Shown here: piece after piece, positions 9,278 to 19,448 of the stretch | How positions within the stretch are numbered: position 1 is the stretch's first letter | Layout: each line of letters opens with the position of its first letter | Source of the DNA: Brevibacillus brevis | GTDB taxonomy: Bacteria; Bacillota; Bacilli; Brevibacillales; Brevibacillaceae | Direction of reading: 5' to 3' | DNA: 64,000 nucleotides | Assembly: GCF_900637055.1 (NCBI RefSeq) | Contig: NZ_LR134338.1 | Location: 2,490,001-2,554,000, forward strand | The notes under the pieces: model-generated | The model's input: only the letters and a program-made list of their open reading frames with translations | Told to the model about the DNA's origin: nothing | The model's database searches: none | Program-made: the position numbers and the translations under genes

Positions 9278-10144
9278 GTGGCACGTTTTGGTCGACTGGT
9301 TACCGCTATGGTAACGCCTTTTAATGAGCAGCTACAGGTCGATTACGATAAAACAGAGCGACTGATTGACCATTTGATTGCTAATGGCACAACTGGAATT
9401 GTACTGAGTGGTACCACGGGTGAATCACCGACTTTATCTCGTACGGAGAAGCTCGATCTTTTCCGTCACGTGGTTTCCTATGCAAAAGGAAGATGCCACA
9501 TCATTGCGGGAACAGGCAGTAATGATACAGCATCAAGCATCGAGTTCACCCAAGCTGTACAATCCATTGGCGTAGATGCTGTCATGGTCGTTGCTCCTTA
9601 TTACAGCAAGCCATCACAGGAAGGACTTTACGCACACTTCAAGGCATTGTCGGAATCGACCGAGCTGCCCGTGATGCTGTATAATGTGCCAGGAAGATCC
9701 GTAGTCAATATGACTGCCGAAACGACACTTCGTTTGGCGGAACTGCCCAATGTGGTATGCATCAAGGAAGCCTCCGGCAATTTGTCGCAGATGGCGCAAA
9801 TCATTGAGCATGCCCCGGAAGGCTTTGAGCTGTACAGTGGTGATGATGGCTTAACCTTGCCGATCCTGTCTATCGGTGGGGTGGGCATTGTCAGTGTGGC
9901 GAGTCATGTAGTTGGCCGCCCAATGACAGACATGATGGACGCCTATTTTGCCGGTAACTATACGGAGGCAGCAAGACTCCATCGCAAGCTGTTGCCGATT
10001 TTTGAAGGCCTCTTTGCCTACCCGAGCCCAGGACCAACCAAGGTCGCCTTAGAAAAGCTCGGGGTTCAAGTTGGCGGCGTTCGACTACCTTTAGTCGAGC
10101 TGAACGAACAAGAAAAAGCATTCGTGCATTCTCTGCTTGTTTAA
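9278..10144 (+). CDS. dapA: 4-hydroxy-tetrahydrodipicolinate synthase
   Basis: Condenses pyruvate and aspartate semialdehyde, feeding both cell-wall diaminopimelate/lysine and spore dipicolinate. The 288-residue TIM-barrel protein has the Schiff-base lysine in CIKEASG (K163), the catalytic tyrosine in YNVPGRS (Y135) and the GTTGESPTLS substrate loop (45-54). The GTG start at 9278 follows GAGGAGTTGGAGAGG. Last gene of the spoVFA-spoVFB-asd-dapG-dapA operon, closed by a terminator. Confidence 0.97.
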   Translation: MARFGRLVTAMVTPFNEQLQVDYDKTERLIDHLIANGTTGIVLSGTTGESPTLSRTEKLDLFRHVVSYAKGRCHIIAGTGSNDTASSIEFTQAVQSIGVDAVMVVAPYYSKPSQEGLYAHFKALSESTELPVMLYNVPGRSVVNMTAETTLRLAELPNVVCIKEASGNLSQMAQIIEHAPEGFELYSGDDGLTLPILSIGGVGIVSVASHVVGRPMTDMMDAYFAGNYTEAARLHRKLLPIFEGLFAYPSPGPTKVALEKLGVQVGGVRLPLVELNEQEKAFVHSLLV

Positions 10145-10158
10145 CTCCATAGAAGATC

Positions 10159-10190
10159 AAGAGCCATTCCTACCTGGGATGGCTCTTTTT
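10159..10190 (+). terminator. Terminator of the dipicolinate/lysine operon
   Basis: GAGCCAT and ATGGCTC, extended by flanking A/T pairs, followed by TTTTT. It lies directly after dapA. Confidence 0.9.
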
Positions 10191-10192
10191 CC

Positions 10193-10222
10193 TTGTGTTC
10201 ATGATTTCACTTCGGGTATAAT
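10193..10222 (+). promoter_or_regulatory. Candidate sigma-A promoter for the RNase J gene
   Basis: A perfect TATAAT at 10217-10222 with a weak -35 (TTGTGT) 18 bp upstream, in the gap after the dapA terminator. Confidence 0.5.
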
Positions 10223-10289
10223 AAAAACAAGTGATTTGGGGCGGTTTTTTTGAGTGGACATGACAACTAAATATAGGAGGTTACACGTT

Positions 10290-11966
10290 TTGGCAAAATC
10301 GAATCACTCTGTTCTCGTTTTCGCCCTGGGCGGAGTCGGCGAAATTGGGAAGAATATGTACGTGGTACAAAGCGGTGACGACATCGTAGTGATTGATGCC
10401 GGATTGAAGTTCCCGGAAGAGGAAATGCTGGGGATTGATATGGTTATTCCGGATATCACCTACTTGGAGGAACATCGCGACAAGGTTCGGGGTATTATTA
10501 TTACGCATGGACACGAAGACCACATCGGCGGCCTCAGCTACGTGCTGAAGCATTTGAAAGTCCCGGTTTATGCGACAAAACTTACCCTTGGTTTAATTGA
10601 TGCAAAGTTAAAAGAAGCGGGCATCCTACATGAAACAAAACGCGTATTGATCAACAGCGACTCGGAAGTCGTTCTCGGAAAGATGAAGGCGACCTTTTTC
10701 CGCGTAAACCACAGCATCCCGGATTGTGTAGGGGTATGCCTGGATACGCCAGAAGGTTACATCGTTCATACAGGAGACTTCAAGTTCGATCAAACGCCTG
10801 TTAACAATCAGGTAGCTGATCTGGCAAAAATGGCGATGATTGGTGACAGAGGCGTTTTGTGCTTGCTCTCTGACAGTACGAATGCAGAACGGCCTGGATT
10901 TACCGGATCGGAACGCTCAGTGGGCAAAGCACTCATGGATGTGTTCAGTAAAGCATCTGGACGTATTGTTGTTTCTACGTTTGCATCAAATGTTCACCGC
11001 ATTCAACAAGTGGTGGACGCTGCTGCACAGTTCAACCGTAAATTGACGGTTGTCGGTCGGAGCATGCAAAATGTTATTAATATCAGTAGAGACTTAGGGT
11101 ACTTGTTGGTCCCTGAGGGCTTGATTGTTGAGATCGATGAAATCAACAAGCTGAATGCTGAACAAGTCGTTATTTTATCAACTGGAAGCCAAGGAGAGCC
11201 TATGTCCGCGCTCACTCGGATGGCCCGATCCGCCCATCGGAAAATTGACATCCTTCCAGGGGATACAGTTATTATTGCAGCCACTCCCATTCCAGGGAAT
11301 GAAAAATACGTGGCGCGTACAATTGATCAATTATCGCGTATTGGTGCAGATGTCATTTATGGTGGCCATGGACCTAACGGAACCGTCCACGTCTCCGGTC
11401 ATGGTAGCCAAGAAGAATTGCGCCTAATGCTTAACCTAATGAAGCCTAAGTACTTTATTCCTGTTCACGGTGAATATCGCATGTTGAAAACGCATGCCTT
11501 ACTTGCTGAACAGGTTGGCATTCCTGAAGAAAACACGTTCTTGCTGGATAACGGCGATACAGTTGAATTCTTAGGGGGCAAGGCCCGTTACGGTGGAAAA
11601 GTCCATGCTGGCAACGTTTTGATTGACGGCTTGGGTGTTGGTGATGTAGGAAACATCGTACTTAGAGATCGCAAATTACTGTCACAAGATGGCATACTGG
11701 TAGTTGTCGTTACACTCAGCAAACAAAATGGCACGATTTTGTCAGGTCCAGACATCATTTCTCGCGGTTTCGTCTACGTGCGTGAATCCGAAGAGTTGTT
11801 GGATGAGGCAAATCGCATAGTGACCCAAACACTTGTCAAATGTATGGAAGAAAATGTGAATGAATGGTCTTCACTAAAAAATAACGTAAAAGAGTCATTA
11901 GGCCGTTATCTGTACGAGCAAACGCGCAGACGTCCGATGATCTTGCCGATTATCATGGAAGTGTAG
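10290..11966 (+). CDS. rnjB: Ribonuclease J (RNase J2-position paralogue)
   Basis: Metallo-beta-lactamase/beta-CASP ribonuclease for mRNA decay and 5' RNA processing. The 558-residue protein has the zinc motif HGHEDH (H73, H75, D77, H78), beta-CASP motifs further on (SDSTNAERPG, STFASNVHRI, VHGEYRML) and the C-terminal RNase J domain. TTG at 10290 is chosen because AGGAGG ends nine bases upstream and MAKSNHSVLVFALGGVGEIG matches the family start; an upstream ATG would add twelve residues without a site. The place between dapA and tepA corresponds to B. subtilis rnjB. The complete HxHxDH motif means this copy could be catalytically active; J1/J2 assignment is by gene order. Confidence 0.9.
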   Translation: MAKSNHSVLVFALGGVGEIGKNMYVVQSGDDIVVIDAGLKFPEEEMLGIDMVIPDITYLEEHRDKVRGIIITHGHEDHIGGLSYVLKHLKVPVYATKLTLGLIDAKLKEAGILHETKRVLINSDSEVVLGKMKATFFRVNHSIPDCVGVCLDTPEGYIVHTGDFKFDQTPVNNQVADLAKMAMIGDRGVLCLLSDSTNAERPGFTGSERSVGKALMDVFSKASGRIVVSTFASNVHRIQQVVDAAAQFNRKLTVVGRSMQNVINISRDLGYLLVPEGLIVEIDEINKLNAEQVVILSTGSQGEPMSALTRMARSAHRKIDILPGDTVIIAATPIPGNEKYVARTIDQLSRIGADVIYGGHGPNGTVHVSGHGSQEELRLMLNLMKPKYFIPVHGEYRMLKTHALLAEQVGIPEENTFLLDNGDTVEFLGGKARYGGKVHAGNVLIDGLGVGDVGNIVLRDRKLLSQDGILVVVVTLSKQNGTILSGPDIISRGFVYVRESEELLDEANRIVTQTLVKCMEENVNEWSSLKNNVKESLGRYLYEQTRRRPMILPIIMEV

Positions 11967-11979
11967 GATCACTTGAAAA

Positions 11980-12021
11980 AGAGCTGGAAATCCTTTCGAA
12001 AAAGGGTTTCTGGCTTTTTTT
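11980..12021 (+). terminator. Terminator of the RNase J gene
   Basis: AGCTGGAAATCCTTT pairs (with G-U pairs) with AAGGGTTTCTGGCT, followed by seven T. Confidence 0.88.
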
Positions 12022-12089
12022 GGCTTTATGGGCGCATGATTTTTCCTCCCCTTATCCATACTACAGAGGAAAGTGAGGGAGGATCATCC

Positions 12090-12914
12090 ATGTCGAATCA
12101 ACAATTTAGCGATTTTTTAAATAGGCCGCCGTTTGCAAACACACCGGTAAATAGGAAAGAATCCCAGCCAAAATCACCAACTAATGATCAGGAGCCTGCT
12201 GCCTCGCCACCATCGGAAGCACCTGCACAGGAAGATCCGAAGAAAAAACTGCTCGATTCCATTACGCAACTGGGTCAGACAAACGTCCCACAGCTCGAAA
12301 GCAATATTTATTGTATGACCATCATCGGACAAGTAGAAGGGCATATTCAGCTGCCTCCTCAAAATAAGACAACCAAATACGAGCACCTCATCCCTCAATT
12401 GGTTGCGGCAGAACAAAACAGCAAAATAGAGGGTGTCCTCGTTATTTTGAATACGGTTGGTGGGGATGTTGAAGCGGGCTTGGCGATTGCAGAAATGGTA
12501 TCCTCCTTGTCCAAACCGGTAGTCACACTCGTACTCGGCGGTGGTCATAGTATTGGTGTGCCAATCGCTGTAGCTGGTTCGTACTCGTTTATTGCAGAAA
12601 CAGCCACGATGACGATTCACCCGATCCGTTTGACGGGACTTGTGATTGGTGTGCCCCAAACGTTTGAGTACTTGGACAAAATGCAGGATCGTGTAGTAAG
12701 CTTTATTGCCCGTCACTCCAAAGTTTCAGAAGAAAAGTTCCGTGAGCTTATGACCCGAACCGGTGAATTGACACGAGACATTGGAACCAATGTGATTGGC
12801 GTAGATGCGGTGAAATATGGATTGATTGATGAAGTCGGTGGCCTTGGTAGTGCTCTGAAAAAGCTGAACGAACTGATCAAAGCGCAAAAAGGCGAGGAGA
12901 GTGTACTCCAATGA
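12090..12914 (+). CDS. tepA: TepA-like ClpP-fold serine protease
   Basis: A 274-residue member of the ClpP/crotonase fold group. After a low-complexity Pro/Gln-rich N-terminus (about 1-60) comes the ClpP core: [13 protein letters not shown], the nucleophile context [12 protein letters not shown] (Ser replaces the usual ClpP GxSAS motif pattern) and the histidine segment [11 protein letters not shown]. subtilis TepA has been linked to protein translocation and spore outgrowth proteolysis. The ATG at 12090 follows GAGGGAGGATC. It overlaps ylzJ by four bases and precedes spoIIIE, the conserved order. Confidence 0.88.
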   Translation: MSNQQFSDFLNRPPFANTPVNRKESQPKSPTNDQEPAASPPSEAPAQEDPKKKLLDSITQLGQTNVPQLESNIYCMTIIGQVEGHIQLPPQNKTTKYEHLIPQLVAAEQNSKIEGVLVILNTVGGDVEAGLAIAEMVSSLSKPVVTLVLGGGHSIGVPIAVAGSYSFIAETATMTIHPIRLTGLVIGVPQTFEYLDKMQDRVVSFIARHSKVSEEKFRELMTRTGELTRDIGTNVIGVDAVKYGLIDEVGGLGSALKKLNELIKAQKGEESVLQ

Positions 12915-13141
12915 TCTTATACTCCATCATTCCGATGGAAACGGTGTTTGAGAACATGGAGCAAGTGGAGAAACAAGAGCTGAAAGAGATTGCGGTAGGT
13001 CATGCCACAATGCTCATTGAGCAAACCGGACCGTTTGAAGGAAAAATCGTCAGGTTGATTAGCCCAGATCCGCAAGACTACCTGAAGGAGCAGTACGCAC
13101 CCGGACAAAAAATTCAGTTTCAACCTGAATGGCTCGCCTAA
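12911..13141 (+). CDS. ylzJ: YlzJ-like small protein
   Basis: A 76-residue acidic protein with no recognised catalytic motif, matching in length and position the YlzJ-like family found between tepA and spoIIIE in Bacilli. Its ATG overlaps the tepA stop (ATGA), so it is probably translationally coupled. Function unknown. Confidence 0.8.
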   Translation: MILYSIIPMETVFENMEQVEKQELKEIAVGHATMLIEQTGPFEGKIVRLISPDPQDYLKEQYAPGQKIQFQPEWLA

Positions 13142-13193
13142 GAAGTCCTGTATTTCTATGAATTTCCTGTGTTATACTAGTAATGTACGAACA

Positions 13194-13223
13194 GCAGCCG
13201 AACACGCGACGGCTGCCTTTTTT
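13194..13223 (+). terminator. Terminator of tepA-ylzJ
   Basis: GCAGCCG and CGGCTGC with a nine-base loop, followed by a T-run. Confidence 0.88.
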
Positions 13224-13369
13224 AACGAAGAGGAATTTATAAATGAAATTCCGGAGTGTATGGAAACTTTCCGCTAAAACGCGGTCGCTCCACGTTAAAA
13301 AGGCCTCGATAGAGGTTTTCTTACCATTACGGTACATAACGAGTGTAACGACAAGGAGGAGGCGTGCCA

Positions 13370-15742
13370 TTGAGTAGAAGAAAAAAAGAGCGTTCACAAG
13401 CGGCATTGGCCTCAGTTGTCAAAATAGAGCTGCTGGGACTTCTGATCATCGTGCTGTCCTTGATCGGGCTATTGGAGAGTGGATGGCTGGGCAAAAATGT
13501 ACTGGCACTTCTATTTCGGTTTATTGCGGGCTCATGGGATTTTATCATTCCTGTTCTGCTAATCGGTATGGCCATACATATGATGTTTACGAGAAAGTCA
13601 CCGAAGCTTACATACCGCGTCTTAGGGATAGCTCTCATTGGTGTGGCGATTTTGACCTGGGATCACATGATTTTGTACAAACAAATTACCGCAGATGGAA
13701 AATTTGCAGAGCAAAGCATTATTAAGGTTACATGGGACAGAATTTGGCTCGATCATGGTCAGAAAGTGTCCACCACCGGGGTAGGTGGAGGAATGATCGG
13801 TGCCCTGTTTTTTGCAGTGACAAATGGCCTTGTTGGAACAATTGGTACTGGTCTCGTGATTGTTTTCCTTTTCCTTGTGGGACTGATGTTTCTGTTCAAT
13901 CTTTCTTATGTAAACATTTTGATGTTTGCCAAGGACAAGCTGGCTTTGGTTTACGGAAAGGCGAAAGATACAGTGAAGGACTCTGTACAACTTTTGCAGG
14001 AAGAGAGCGAGAAGCGAAAGAAAGAAGCAAAGGAAGCCGAAGAGGCTCGCAAGCAAAAGCAATCGCAGTCAGAGAATGAGGCCATCGCGGTTACGGCGTT
14101 GAAAGAGCAAAAATCTCATCCACAGCCTGCTATTCAGGAGGAAGAAGTCCAGCAACCGAACGCCCCGTTAATTCGTGATTTTACGGATCGCATTGCGCTG
14201 GAAGAGGATGACGGACAAATTAATCCTAGTCATTCAGCGCGAGCTGCACAACCGAAAACGAATCAGGAAATTACGTTTGCGCTCGAAGGAGAAGAAGAAA
14301 TCTTCGGTACAATAGATACCGGAGAAGAACAAAATACCATACCGTATGAGCTGCCAAGTCTGCAAATGCTCGCAAGGCCCAAAGCGAGTGCAACAAGTAA
14401 AGACGTCGATCATACCTCAAATGCGGCAAAATTAGTACAGACACTGAAGAGCTTTGGCGTCAATGCAACGGTTTCCGAAGTACATCGCGGACCTGCTGTT
14501 ACACGCTACGAAGTTCAACCCGCTACAGGGGTAAAAGTAAGCAGGATTGTCAGCTTGACGGATGACCTTGCGTTGGCATTGGCGGCAAAAGATATCCGGA
14601 TTGAGGCACCGATCCCAGGAAAATCAGCCATTGGCATCGAGGTTCCGAACTCGGAGGTAGCGGTCGTATCACTACGAGAAGTGTTGGAAGCTCCCGAGTA
14701 TCAAGATGCGCCAGGGAAGCTTACCGTTGCTCTTGGCCGGGATATTTCCGGAGAGCCGATCGTAGCAGATTTGACCAAAATGCCGCATTTGCTCGTAGCG
14801 GGTGCGACGGGAAGCGGAAAATCAGTATGCATTAACGGATTGATCATGAGTATTTTGTTCAAGGCCAAGCCAGAAGAAGTCAAGCTGATGATGGTTGACC
14901 CGAAAATGGTGGAACTGAATGTGTACAACGGAATTCCACATTTGTTGGCTCCTGTTGTCACTGACCCGAGAAGGGCTTCTGTTGCATTGAAAAAAGTCGT
15001 GGCCGAGATGGAGCGGCGCTATAATTTGTTTGCCAAAACAGGTAGCCGCAACATTGAAATGTACAATGCGCAAGTGGAAGGCACGCCACTTCCTTATATT
15101 GTCGTCATCGTCGATGAGCTTGCGGACTTGATGATGGTAGCTCCGGGAGAAGTGGAGGATGCGATTTGTCGACTTGCGCAAATGGCTCGTGCTTCCGGGA
15201 TTCATTTAATCATCGCGACACAACGCCCTTCCGTAGATGTCATCACGGGTGTGATCAAGGCGAACATCCCTTCTCGTATTGCCTTTGGCGTGTCTTCGAT
15301 GGCTGACTCCAGAACGATTCTGGATATGGGAGGAGCGGAAAAGCTTCTTGGTAGAGGGGACATGCTTTCGTTGCCGATGGGGGCATCCAAGCCGACCCGT
15401 GTTCAAGGAGCCTTTGTATCCGACAAGGAAGTAGAAGAGGTCGTTCGTTTTGTGAAAGAACAGCAAGAGGTTCGCTACAATGAAGAGATGATCCCGGGTG
15501 ACGTGCAGGAGGAACAGCAGCCAGTCGTGGATGATGAACTGTACGATCAAGCTGTCCAAATCGTTTCAGAAGCCCAGACGGCATCGGCATCCTTGCTGCA
15601 GCGTCGTCTCCGTGTTGGTTATACGCGGGCGGCACGATTGATTGATATGATGGAAGCTCAAGGAGTAGTCGGTCCATATGAGGGAAGCAAGCCTCGTGAG
15701 GTTCGACTGCCACGTCCATCCATAGAAAGCAATATTTCATAA
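13370..15742 (+). CDS. spoIIIE: DNA translocase SpoIIIE/FtsK
   Basis: Pumps chromosomal DNA through the division or sporulation septum. About 790 residues: four N-terminal membrane segments (about 25-175), a charged Glu/Lys/Gln-rich linker (about 200-340), the RecA-like motor with Walker [15 protein letters not shown] and Walker B-type [14 protein letters not shown], and a C-terminal winged-helix gamma domain ([18 protein letters not shown]) that reads chromosome orientation sequences. TTG at 13370 is preferred because AAGGAGGAGG ends seven bases upstream; an in-frame GTG two codons earlier is too close. It follows ylzJ as in B. subtilis. Confidence 0.94.
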   Translation: MSRRKKERSQAALASVVKIELLGLLIIVLSLIGLLESGWLGKNVLALLFRFIAGSWDFIIPVLLIGMAIHMMFTRKSPKLTYRVLGIALIGVAILTWDHMILYKQITADGKFAEQSIIKVTWDRIWLDHGQKVSTTGVGGGMIGALFFAVTNGLVGTIGTGLVIVFLFLVGLMFLFNLSYVNILMFAKDKLALVYGKAKDTVKDSVQLLQEESEKRKKEAKEAEEARKQKQSQSENEAIAVTALKEQKSHPQPAIQEEEVQQPNAPLIRDFTDRIALEEDDGQINPSHSARAAQPKTNQEITFALEGEEEIFGTIDTGEEQNTIPYELPSLQMLARPKASATSKDVDHTSNAAKLVQTLKSFGVNATVSEVHRGPAVTRYEVQPATGVKVSRIVSLTDDLALALAAKDIRIEAPIPGKSAIGIEVPNSEVAVVSLREVLEAPEYQDAPGKLTVALGRDISGEPIVADLTKMPHLLVAGATGSGKSVCINGLIMSILFKAKPEEVKLMMVDPKMVELNVYNGIPHLLAPVVTDPRRASVALKKVVAEMERRYNLFAKTGSRNIEMYNAQVEGTPLPYIVVIVDELADLMMVAPGEVEDAICRLAQMARASGIHLIIATQRPSVDVITGVIKANIPSRIAFGVSSMADSRTILDMGGAEKLLGRGDMLSLPMGASKPTRVQGAFVSDKEVEEVVRFVKEQQEVRYNEEMIPGDVQEEQQPVVDDELYDQAVQIVSEAQTASASLLQRRLRVGYTRAARLIDMMEAQGVVGPYEGSKPREVRLPRPSIESNIS

Positions 15743-15746
15743 TGGA

Positions 15747-15784
15747 AGGCCTTGCCAGAATTTATACTGGCAGGGTCTTTTTTC
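15747..15784 (+). terminator. Terminator of spoIIIE
   Basis: CTTGCCAG and CTGGCAGG around an AT-rich loop, then TCTTTTTT. Confidence 0.9.
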
Positions 15785-15849
15785 CTATTTTAGGAGAAAA
15801 ATCCCTGTCGAAATTAATCATTTTGCATTATTATTCATAAATATTTGGC

Positions 15850-15878
15850 TTGCATGATACTCGCCCCTCATGTAAAAT
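15850..15878 (+). promoter_or_regulatory. Candidate sigma-A promoter for the GntR-nup cluster
   Basis: TTGCAT, 17 bp, TAAAAT with TG just before the -10. A second, weaker candidate (TTGACG at 15889, 16 bp, TATGTC) lies downstream. The imperfect repeat GGTCTGACGTCC at 15931-15942 could be an operator for the regulator that follows; this is a guess. Confidence 0.45.
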
Positions 15879-15977
15879 TTTTAAGAGATTGACGGAAATT
15901 GTTGTTATATTATGTCTCATACGAATCAGAGGTCTGACGTCCTACCTGTTGGGATGGCTGAAGGACAGCAGGAGTGA

Positions 15978-16709
15978 ATGATGATGAGCATCAAAGGGAA
16001 TGTTCGATCACTGTTTCTCTTGGTAATGGACAAGATCAAGAGTGATATCGAAACCGGACTTCTTCGTCCTGGTGAACGCCTCCCTTCTGAAGCCGAACTA
16101 TCCAAACAGCTTGGTGTAAGCAGGGCGACGCTTCGCGAGGCACTCCGACTTCTTGAGGAAGAGAAGATTGTCATTCGTAGACACGGTGTAGGTACCTTTA
16201 TTAATTCAAAGCCTGTTTTTTCAGGCGGGATTGGGGAACTCTTTAGTGTGACGGATGCAATCGAGCGTCAAGGATATACCGCAGGAACCTTGATCCTGAA
16301 AACATCCTTTGGCGAATCTGCTGAAGAAGAGAGGAAGCGGCTGGCCTTAAATCCGGGTGAAGGCGTTCTCATAGTAGAGCGAATTCGAACGGCTGACGGT
16401 GAGCCTGTGGTTTATTGTGTGGACCGCATTCCTGCACATCTGGTGCCTGAGGGCTATGCGGCAAGTGGAGAGTCTATCTTCAAATGGCTGGAGAGCGTAA
16501 CAGGGGTAAGGATCGCATACGCAGTAGCTGATATTGAACCTGTGGGCTACAATGAAAAGGTTTCCAACCTGCTGCACTGCGATAAATCTGCTCCCATGCT
16601 CTTGCTCAAACAGATTCATTACGACGAAAGTGAAAAGCCAGTGCTATACTCCCATAATTACTTCAGGGCTGACAAAATTCACTTTCATGTCGTGAGGAGA
16701 CGGTTGTAA
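15978..16709 (+). CDS. GntR/HutC-type transcriptional regulator with UTRA domain
   Basis: 243 residues: an N-terminal winged helix (RPGERLPSEAELSKQLGVSR, with the recognition helix in RATLREALRLL, about 25-75) and a UTRA effector domain (about 95-240). Three in-frame ATG codons follow AGCAGGAGTG; the first is taken. It sits directly upstream of a BMP-type nucleoside transporter, so it probably controls that operon in response to a small molecule, perhaps a nucleoside. Its position after spoIIIE matches B. subtilis ymfC. Confidence 0.88.
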   Translation: MMMSIKGNVRSLFLLVMDKIKSDIETGLLRPGERLPSEAELSKQLGVSRATLREALRLLEEEKIVIRRHGVGTFINSKPVFSGGIGELFSVTDAIERQGYTAGTLILKTSFGESAEEERKRLALNPGEGVLIVERIRTADGEPVVYCVDRIPAHLVPEGYAASGESIFKWLESVTGVRIAYAVADIEPVGYNEKVSNLLHCDKSAPMLLLKQIHYDESEKPVLYSHNYFRADKIHFHVVRRRL

Positions 16710-16766
16710 CTGTGGGGGCAACCTCACTCAACAATTTCATCAACTAAAAACAGGGGGTAATCTCAG

Positions 16767-17813
16767 ATGAAGAAAGTTCTATCCGTGCTTTCTGTGGCAA
16801 CACTCAGCCTGTCGCTCGTTCTCGCTGGGTGCGGAAGCAAACCAGAAGCACAGCCTCAAGGCCAAACTGGTAGCAATGGAGGCGCTCCAGCCGCTAAAGC
16901 TATCAAAGTAGGTATGGTTACAGACGTTGGTGGTGTAAACGACAACTCCTTTAACCAGAGTGCTTGGGAAGGGCTGCAAAAACTCCAAACCGATTTGAAT
17001 CTCCCGAAAGAAAACGTAAACTATCTGCAATCAAAATCAGATGCTGACTATGTACCAAACCTGACTCAATTCGTAAAAGACGGTTGGGATCTGACTTGGG
17101 GTATCGGCTTCCTGATGGGTGACCACCTGAAAAAAGTAGCAGATGAAAACAAAGTCGCAAAACTGGCGATCATCGACGCTGAAGTAGATGCTCCTAACGT
17201 AGCATCTGTACTCTTCAAAGAGCATGAAGGCTCCTTCCTCGCTGGGGTAGTTGCAGCGAAAATGACCAAAACGAAAAAGGTAGGATTCGTGGGTGGCGTT
17301 GACATCCCGGTAATCAAACGTTTTGATCTTGGTTTCGAAGCGGGTGTAAAAGCTGTAGATCCTAGCATTCAAGTCGTTAAAGTTTACACGGGTGCTTTTG
17401 ACAAACCAGACATGGGTAAATCCACGGCTTCCTCCATGTACGGTCAAGGTGTGGACATCATCTTCCACGCTTCCGGCGGTACAGGCGACGGTGTGTTCAA
17501 CGAAGCAAAAGACCGTAAAGCTAAAGGCGAGAACGTATGGGTAATCGGTGTTGACAAAGACCAATCCCTGACTTTCGGCGACGAAATCACATTGACTTCC
17601 ATGGTAAAACGTGTTGACGAAGCAGTTATTCGTGTAGCGAAAGACCTGTCTGAGGGTAAATTCAAAGGCGGAGTGCAATGGCTCGGACTGGCTGAAAACG
17701 GTGTAGGTCTGGCTGACACTTCCACGAAGAACGTTCCTGAAGACGTACTGAAGCTGGTTGAAGAATATAAGCAAAAAATTGTTAAAGGCGAAATCACAGT
17801 TCCTGACAAGTAA
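16767..17813 (+). CDS. nupN: BMP-family nucleoside-binding lipoprotein
   Basis: Extracellular substrate-binding component of a nucleoside ABC transporter. The 348-residue precursor has a lipoprotein signal peptide ending LVLAGC (lipid-modified Cys about residue 21), a short Gln/Gly-rich linker and the BMP (PnrA-like) domain starting KVGMVTDVGGVNDNSFNQSAW, the conserved nucleoside-binding segment. ATG follows AGGGGG. The codon use is notably G/C-ending and uniform, as in highly expressed genes. Followed by an intercistronic hairpin and then the ATPase and two permeases. Substrate specificity (guanosine in B. subtilis NupNOPQ) is inferred. Confidence 0.93.
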   Translation: MKKVLSVLSVATLSLSLVLAGCGSKPEAQPQGQTGSNGGAPAAKAIKVGMVTDVGGVNDNSFNQSAWEGLQKLQTDLNLPKENVNYLQSKSDADYVPNLTQFVKDGWDLTWGIGFLMGDHLKKVADENKVAKLAIIDAEVDAPNVASVLFKEHEGSFLAGVVAAKMTKTKKVGFVGGVDIPVIKRFDLGFEAGVKAVDPSIQVVKVYTGAFDKPDMGKSTASSMYGQGVDIIFHASGGTGDGVFNEAKDRKAKGENVWVIGVDKDQSLTFGDEITLTSMVKRVDEAVIRVAKDLSEGKFKGGVQWLGLAENGVGLADTSTKNVPEDVLKLVEEYKQKIVKGEITVPDK

Positions 17814-17833
17814 AAACTAAGGAAACTGCAAAC

Positions 17834-17866
17834 GGACAAGGCTGGTTCGAGCTACTGGCCTTGTCC
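17834..17866 (+). terminator. Intercistronic hairpin between nupN and nupO
   Basis: GGACAAGGC and GCCTTGTCC form a perfect 9-bp stem. No good T-run follows, so it probably stabilises the upstream message or terminates only partly, letting the binding protein be made in excess over the membrane parts. Confidence 0.65.
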
Positions 17867-17906
17867 TTTACCTTCACAATAGACCCGAAAAATGGGGTGA
17901 GCATGC

Positions 17907-19448
17907 ATGAACTCGGTAAAAAAAGTGGTTGAAATGAGAGGGATCACAAAACGGTTCCCAGGCATTATTGCGAATGACAGTATTACACTGTCAGTAGGTA
18001 AAGGTGAAATTCATGCGCTGCTCGGAGAGAATGGCGCGGGTAAGTCCACACTCATGAATATCTTGTTCGGTCTATACCAGCCGGATGAAGGCGAAATTCT
18101 GATTAACGAGAAAGTTGTACAGATCACCAGTCCAAGGATTGCAAACGAACTTGGTATCGGAATGGTTCACCAACATTTTATGCTCGTAGAAACATTTACA
18201 GTCACGGAAAACATTGTGCTAGGAAATGAACCGAAAAACGGGTTGAAGATAGATATTCAAAGCGCTGAGAAAGCGGTAGAAAAACTGTCGAATCAATACG
18301 GGCTCAAAGTTGATCCGAGAGCAAAAATTCAGGATATCTCAGTAGGGATGCAGCAGCGTGTAGAGATTTTGAAAACGCTTTATCGCGGTGCGGACATCTT
18401 GATTTTTGATGAGCCTACGGCTGTATTGACGCCGCAGGAAATCCATGAACTTATCGAGATCATGCATAACTTGGTAAAAGAAGGTAAGACGATTATCCTG
18501 ATCACACACAAGCTGAAAGAAATTATGGCTGTATGTGACGCGGTTACGATCATTCGTCGAGGAAAAGTCATTGACTCCGTATTGGTAAAAGATACGAATC
18601 CAGACGACTTGGCTGCGAAAATGGTTGGTCGTGAAGTGAACTTCCGCGTGGATAAAACGGAAGCAAAACCAAAAGATACGATTCTTTCCGTAGAGAACTT
18701 GACTGCGATGGGTAACCGCGGTGTGAATGCGCTGAACAATCTCAGCTTAGAAGTTCGCGCCGGCGAAATTCTCGGAATTGCAGGAGTCGACGGAAATGGT
18801 CAAAGTGAATTGATTGAAGTATTAACTGGCTTGCGTAAAGCAACAAGTGGGCGTGTCCTTCTTAATGGCAAAGAAATTACGAATCAAAGTCCGCGCAACA
18901 TCTCGGAATCAGGATTGTCGCACATTCCAGAAGACCGACATAAACGAGGATTGGTTCTTGATTTCACCATGAGTGAAAATATGGTATTGGAAACGTACTT
19001 CCATCCAACGTTCTGCAAAAACGGTTTTCTTGATTATGGCGCCATTGACAAGCATGCGGCCAAGCTTATCGAAGAATTCGACGTTCGGACGCCGAGTATT
19101 TACACGCCAGCACGAGCGCTCTCGGGAGGAAACCAACAGAAGGCAATTATTGCCCGCGAAGTGGACAAGAACCCGGATTTGCTCATTGCGGCTCAACCTA
19201 CTCGTGGCTTGGACGTAGGTGCTATCGAATTCATTCATCGCAGACTGATTGATCAACGCGATCAGGGAAAAGCAGTTCTCTTGCTTTCCTTGGAGTTGGA
19301 TGAGGTTATCAATGTGTCCGACCGGATTGCGGTTATTTATGAGGGAGCCATTGTGGGGATTGTCGATGCCAAATCGACAACGGAGCAAGAGCTTGGCTTG
19401 ATGATGTCCGGCGGAAAAGTAATGCAAGGAGGGGGAAACGATGAATAG
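17907..19448 (+). CDS. nupO: Nucleoside ABC transporter, ATP-binding protein (two nucleotide-binding domains)
   Basis: Energises nucleoside import. 513 residues with two ABC domains in tandem: the first has Walker A GENGAGKST, signature SVGMQQRVEI and Walker B ILIFDEPTAVLT; the second has a degenerate Walker A (GVDGNGQSE) but a good signature (LSGGNQQKAI). This asymmetric arrangement is typical of the simple-sugar/BMP transporter ATPases. ATG at 17907 follows GGGGTGAG. Its end overlaps the first permease by eight bases. Confidence 0.93.
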   Translation: MNSVKKVVEMRGITKRFPGIIANDSITLSVGKGEIHALLGENGAGKSTLMNILFGLYQPDEGEILINEKVVQITSPRIANELGIGMVHQHFMLVETFTVTENIVLGNEPKNGLKIDIQSAEKAVEKLSNQYGLKVDPRAKIQDISVGMQQRVEILKTLYRGADILIFDEPTAVLTPQEIHELIEIMHNLVKEGKTIILITHKLKEIMAVCDAVTIIRRGKVIDSVLVKDTNPDDLAAKMVGREVNFRVDKTEAKPKDTILSVENLTAMGNRGVNALNNLSLEVRAGEILGIAGVDGNGQSELIEVLTGLRKATSGRVLLNGKEITNQSPRNISESGLSHIPEDRHKRGLVLDFTMSENMVLETYFHPTFCKNGFLDYGAIDKHAAKLIEEFDVRTPSIYTPARALSGGNQQKAIIAREVDKNPDLLIAAQPTRGLDVGAIEFIHRRLIDQRDQGKAVLLLSLELDEVINVSDRIAVIYEGAIVGIVDAKSTTEQELGLMMSGGKVMQGGGNDE

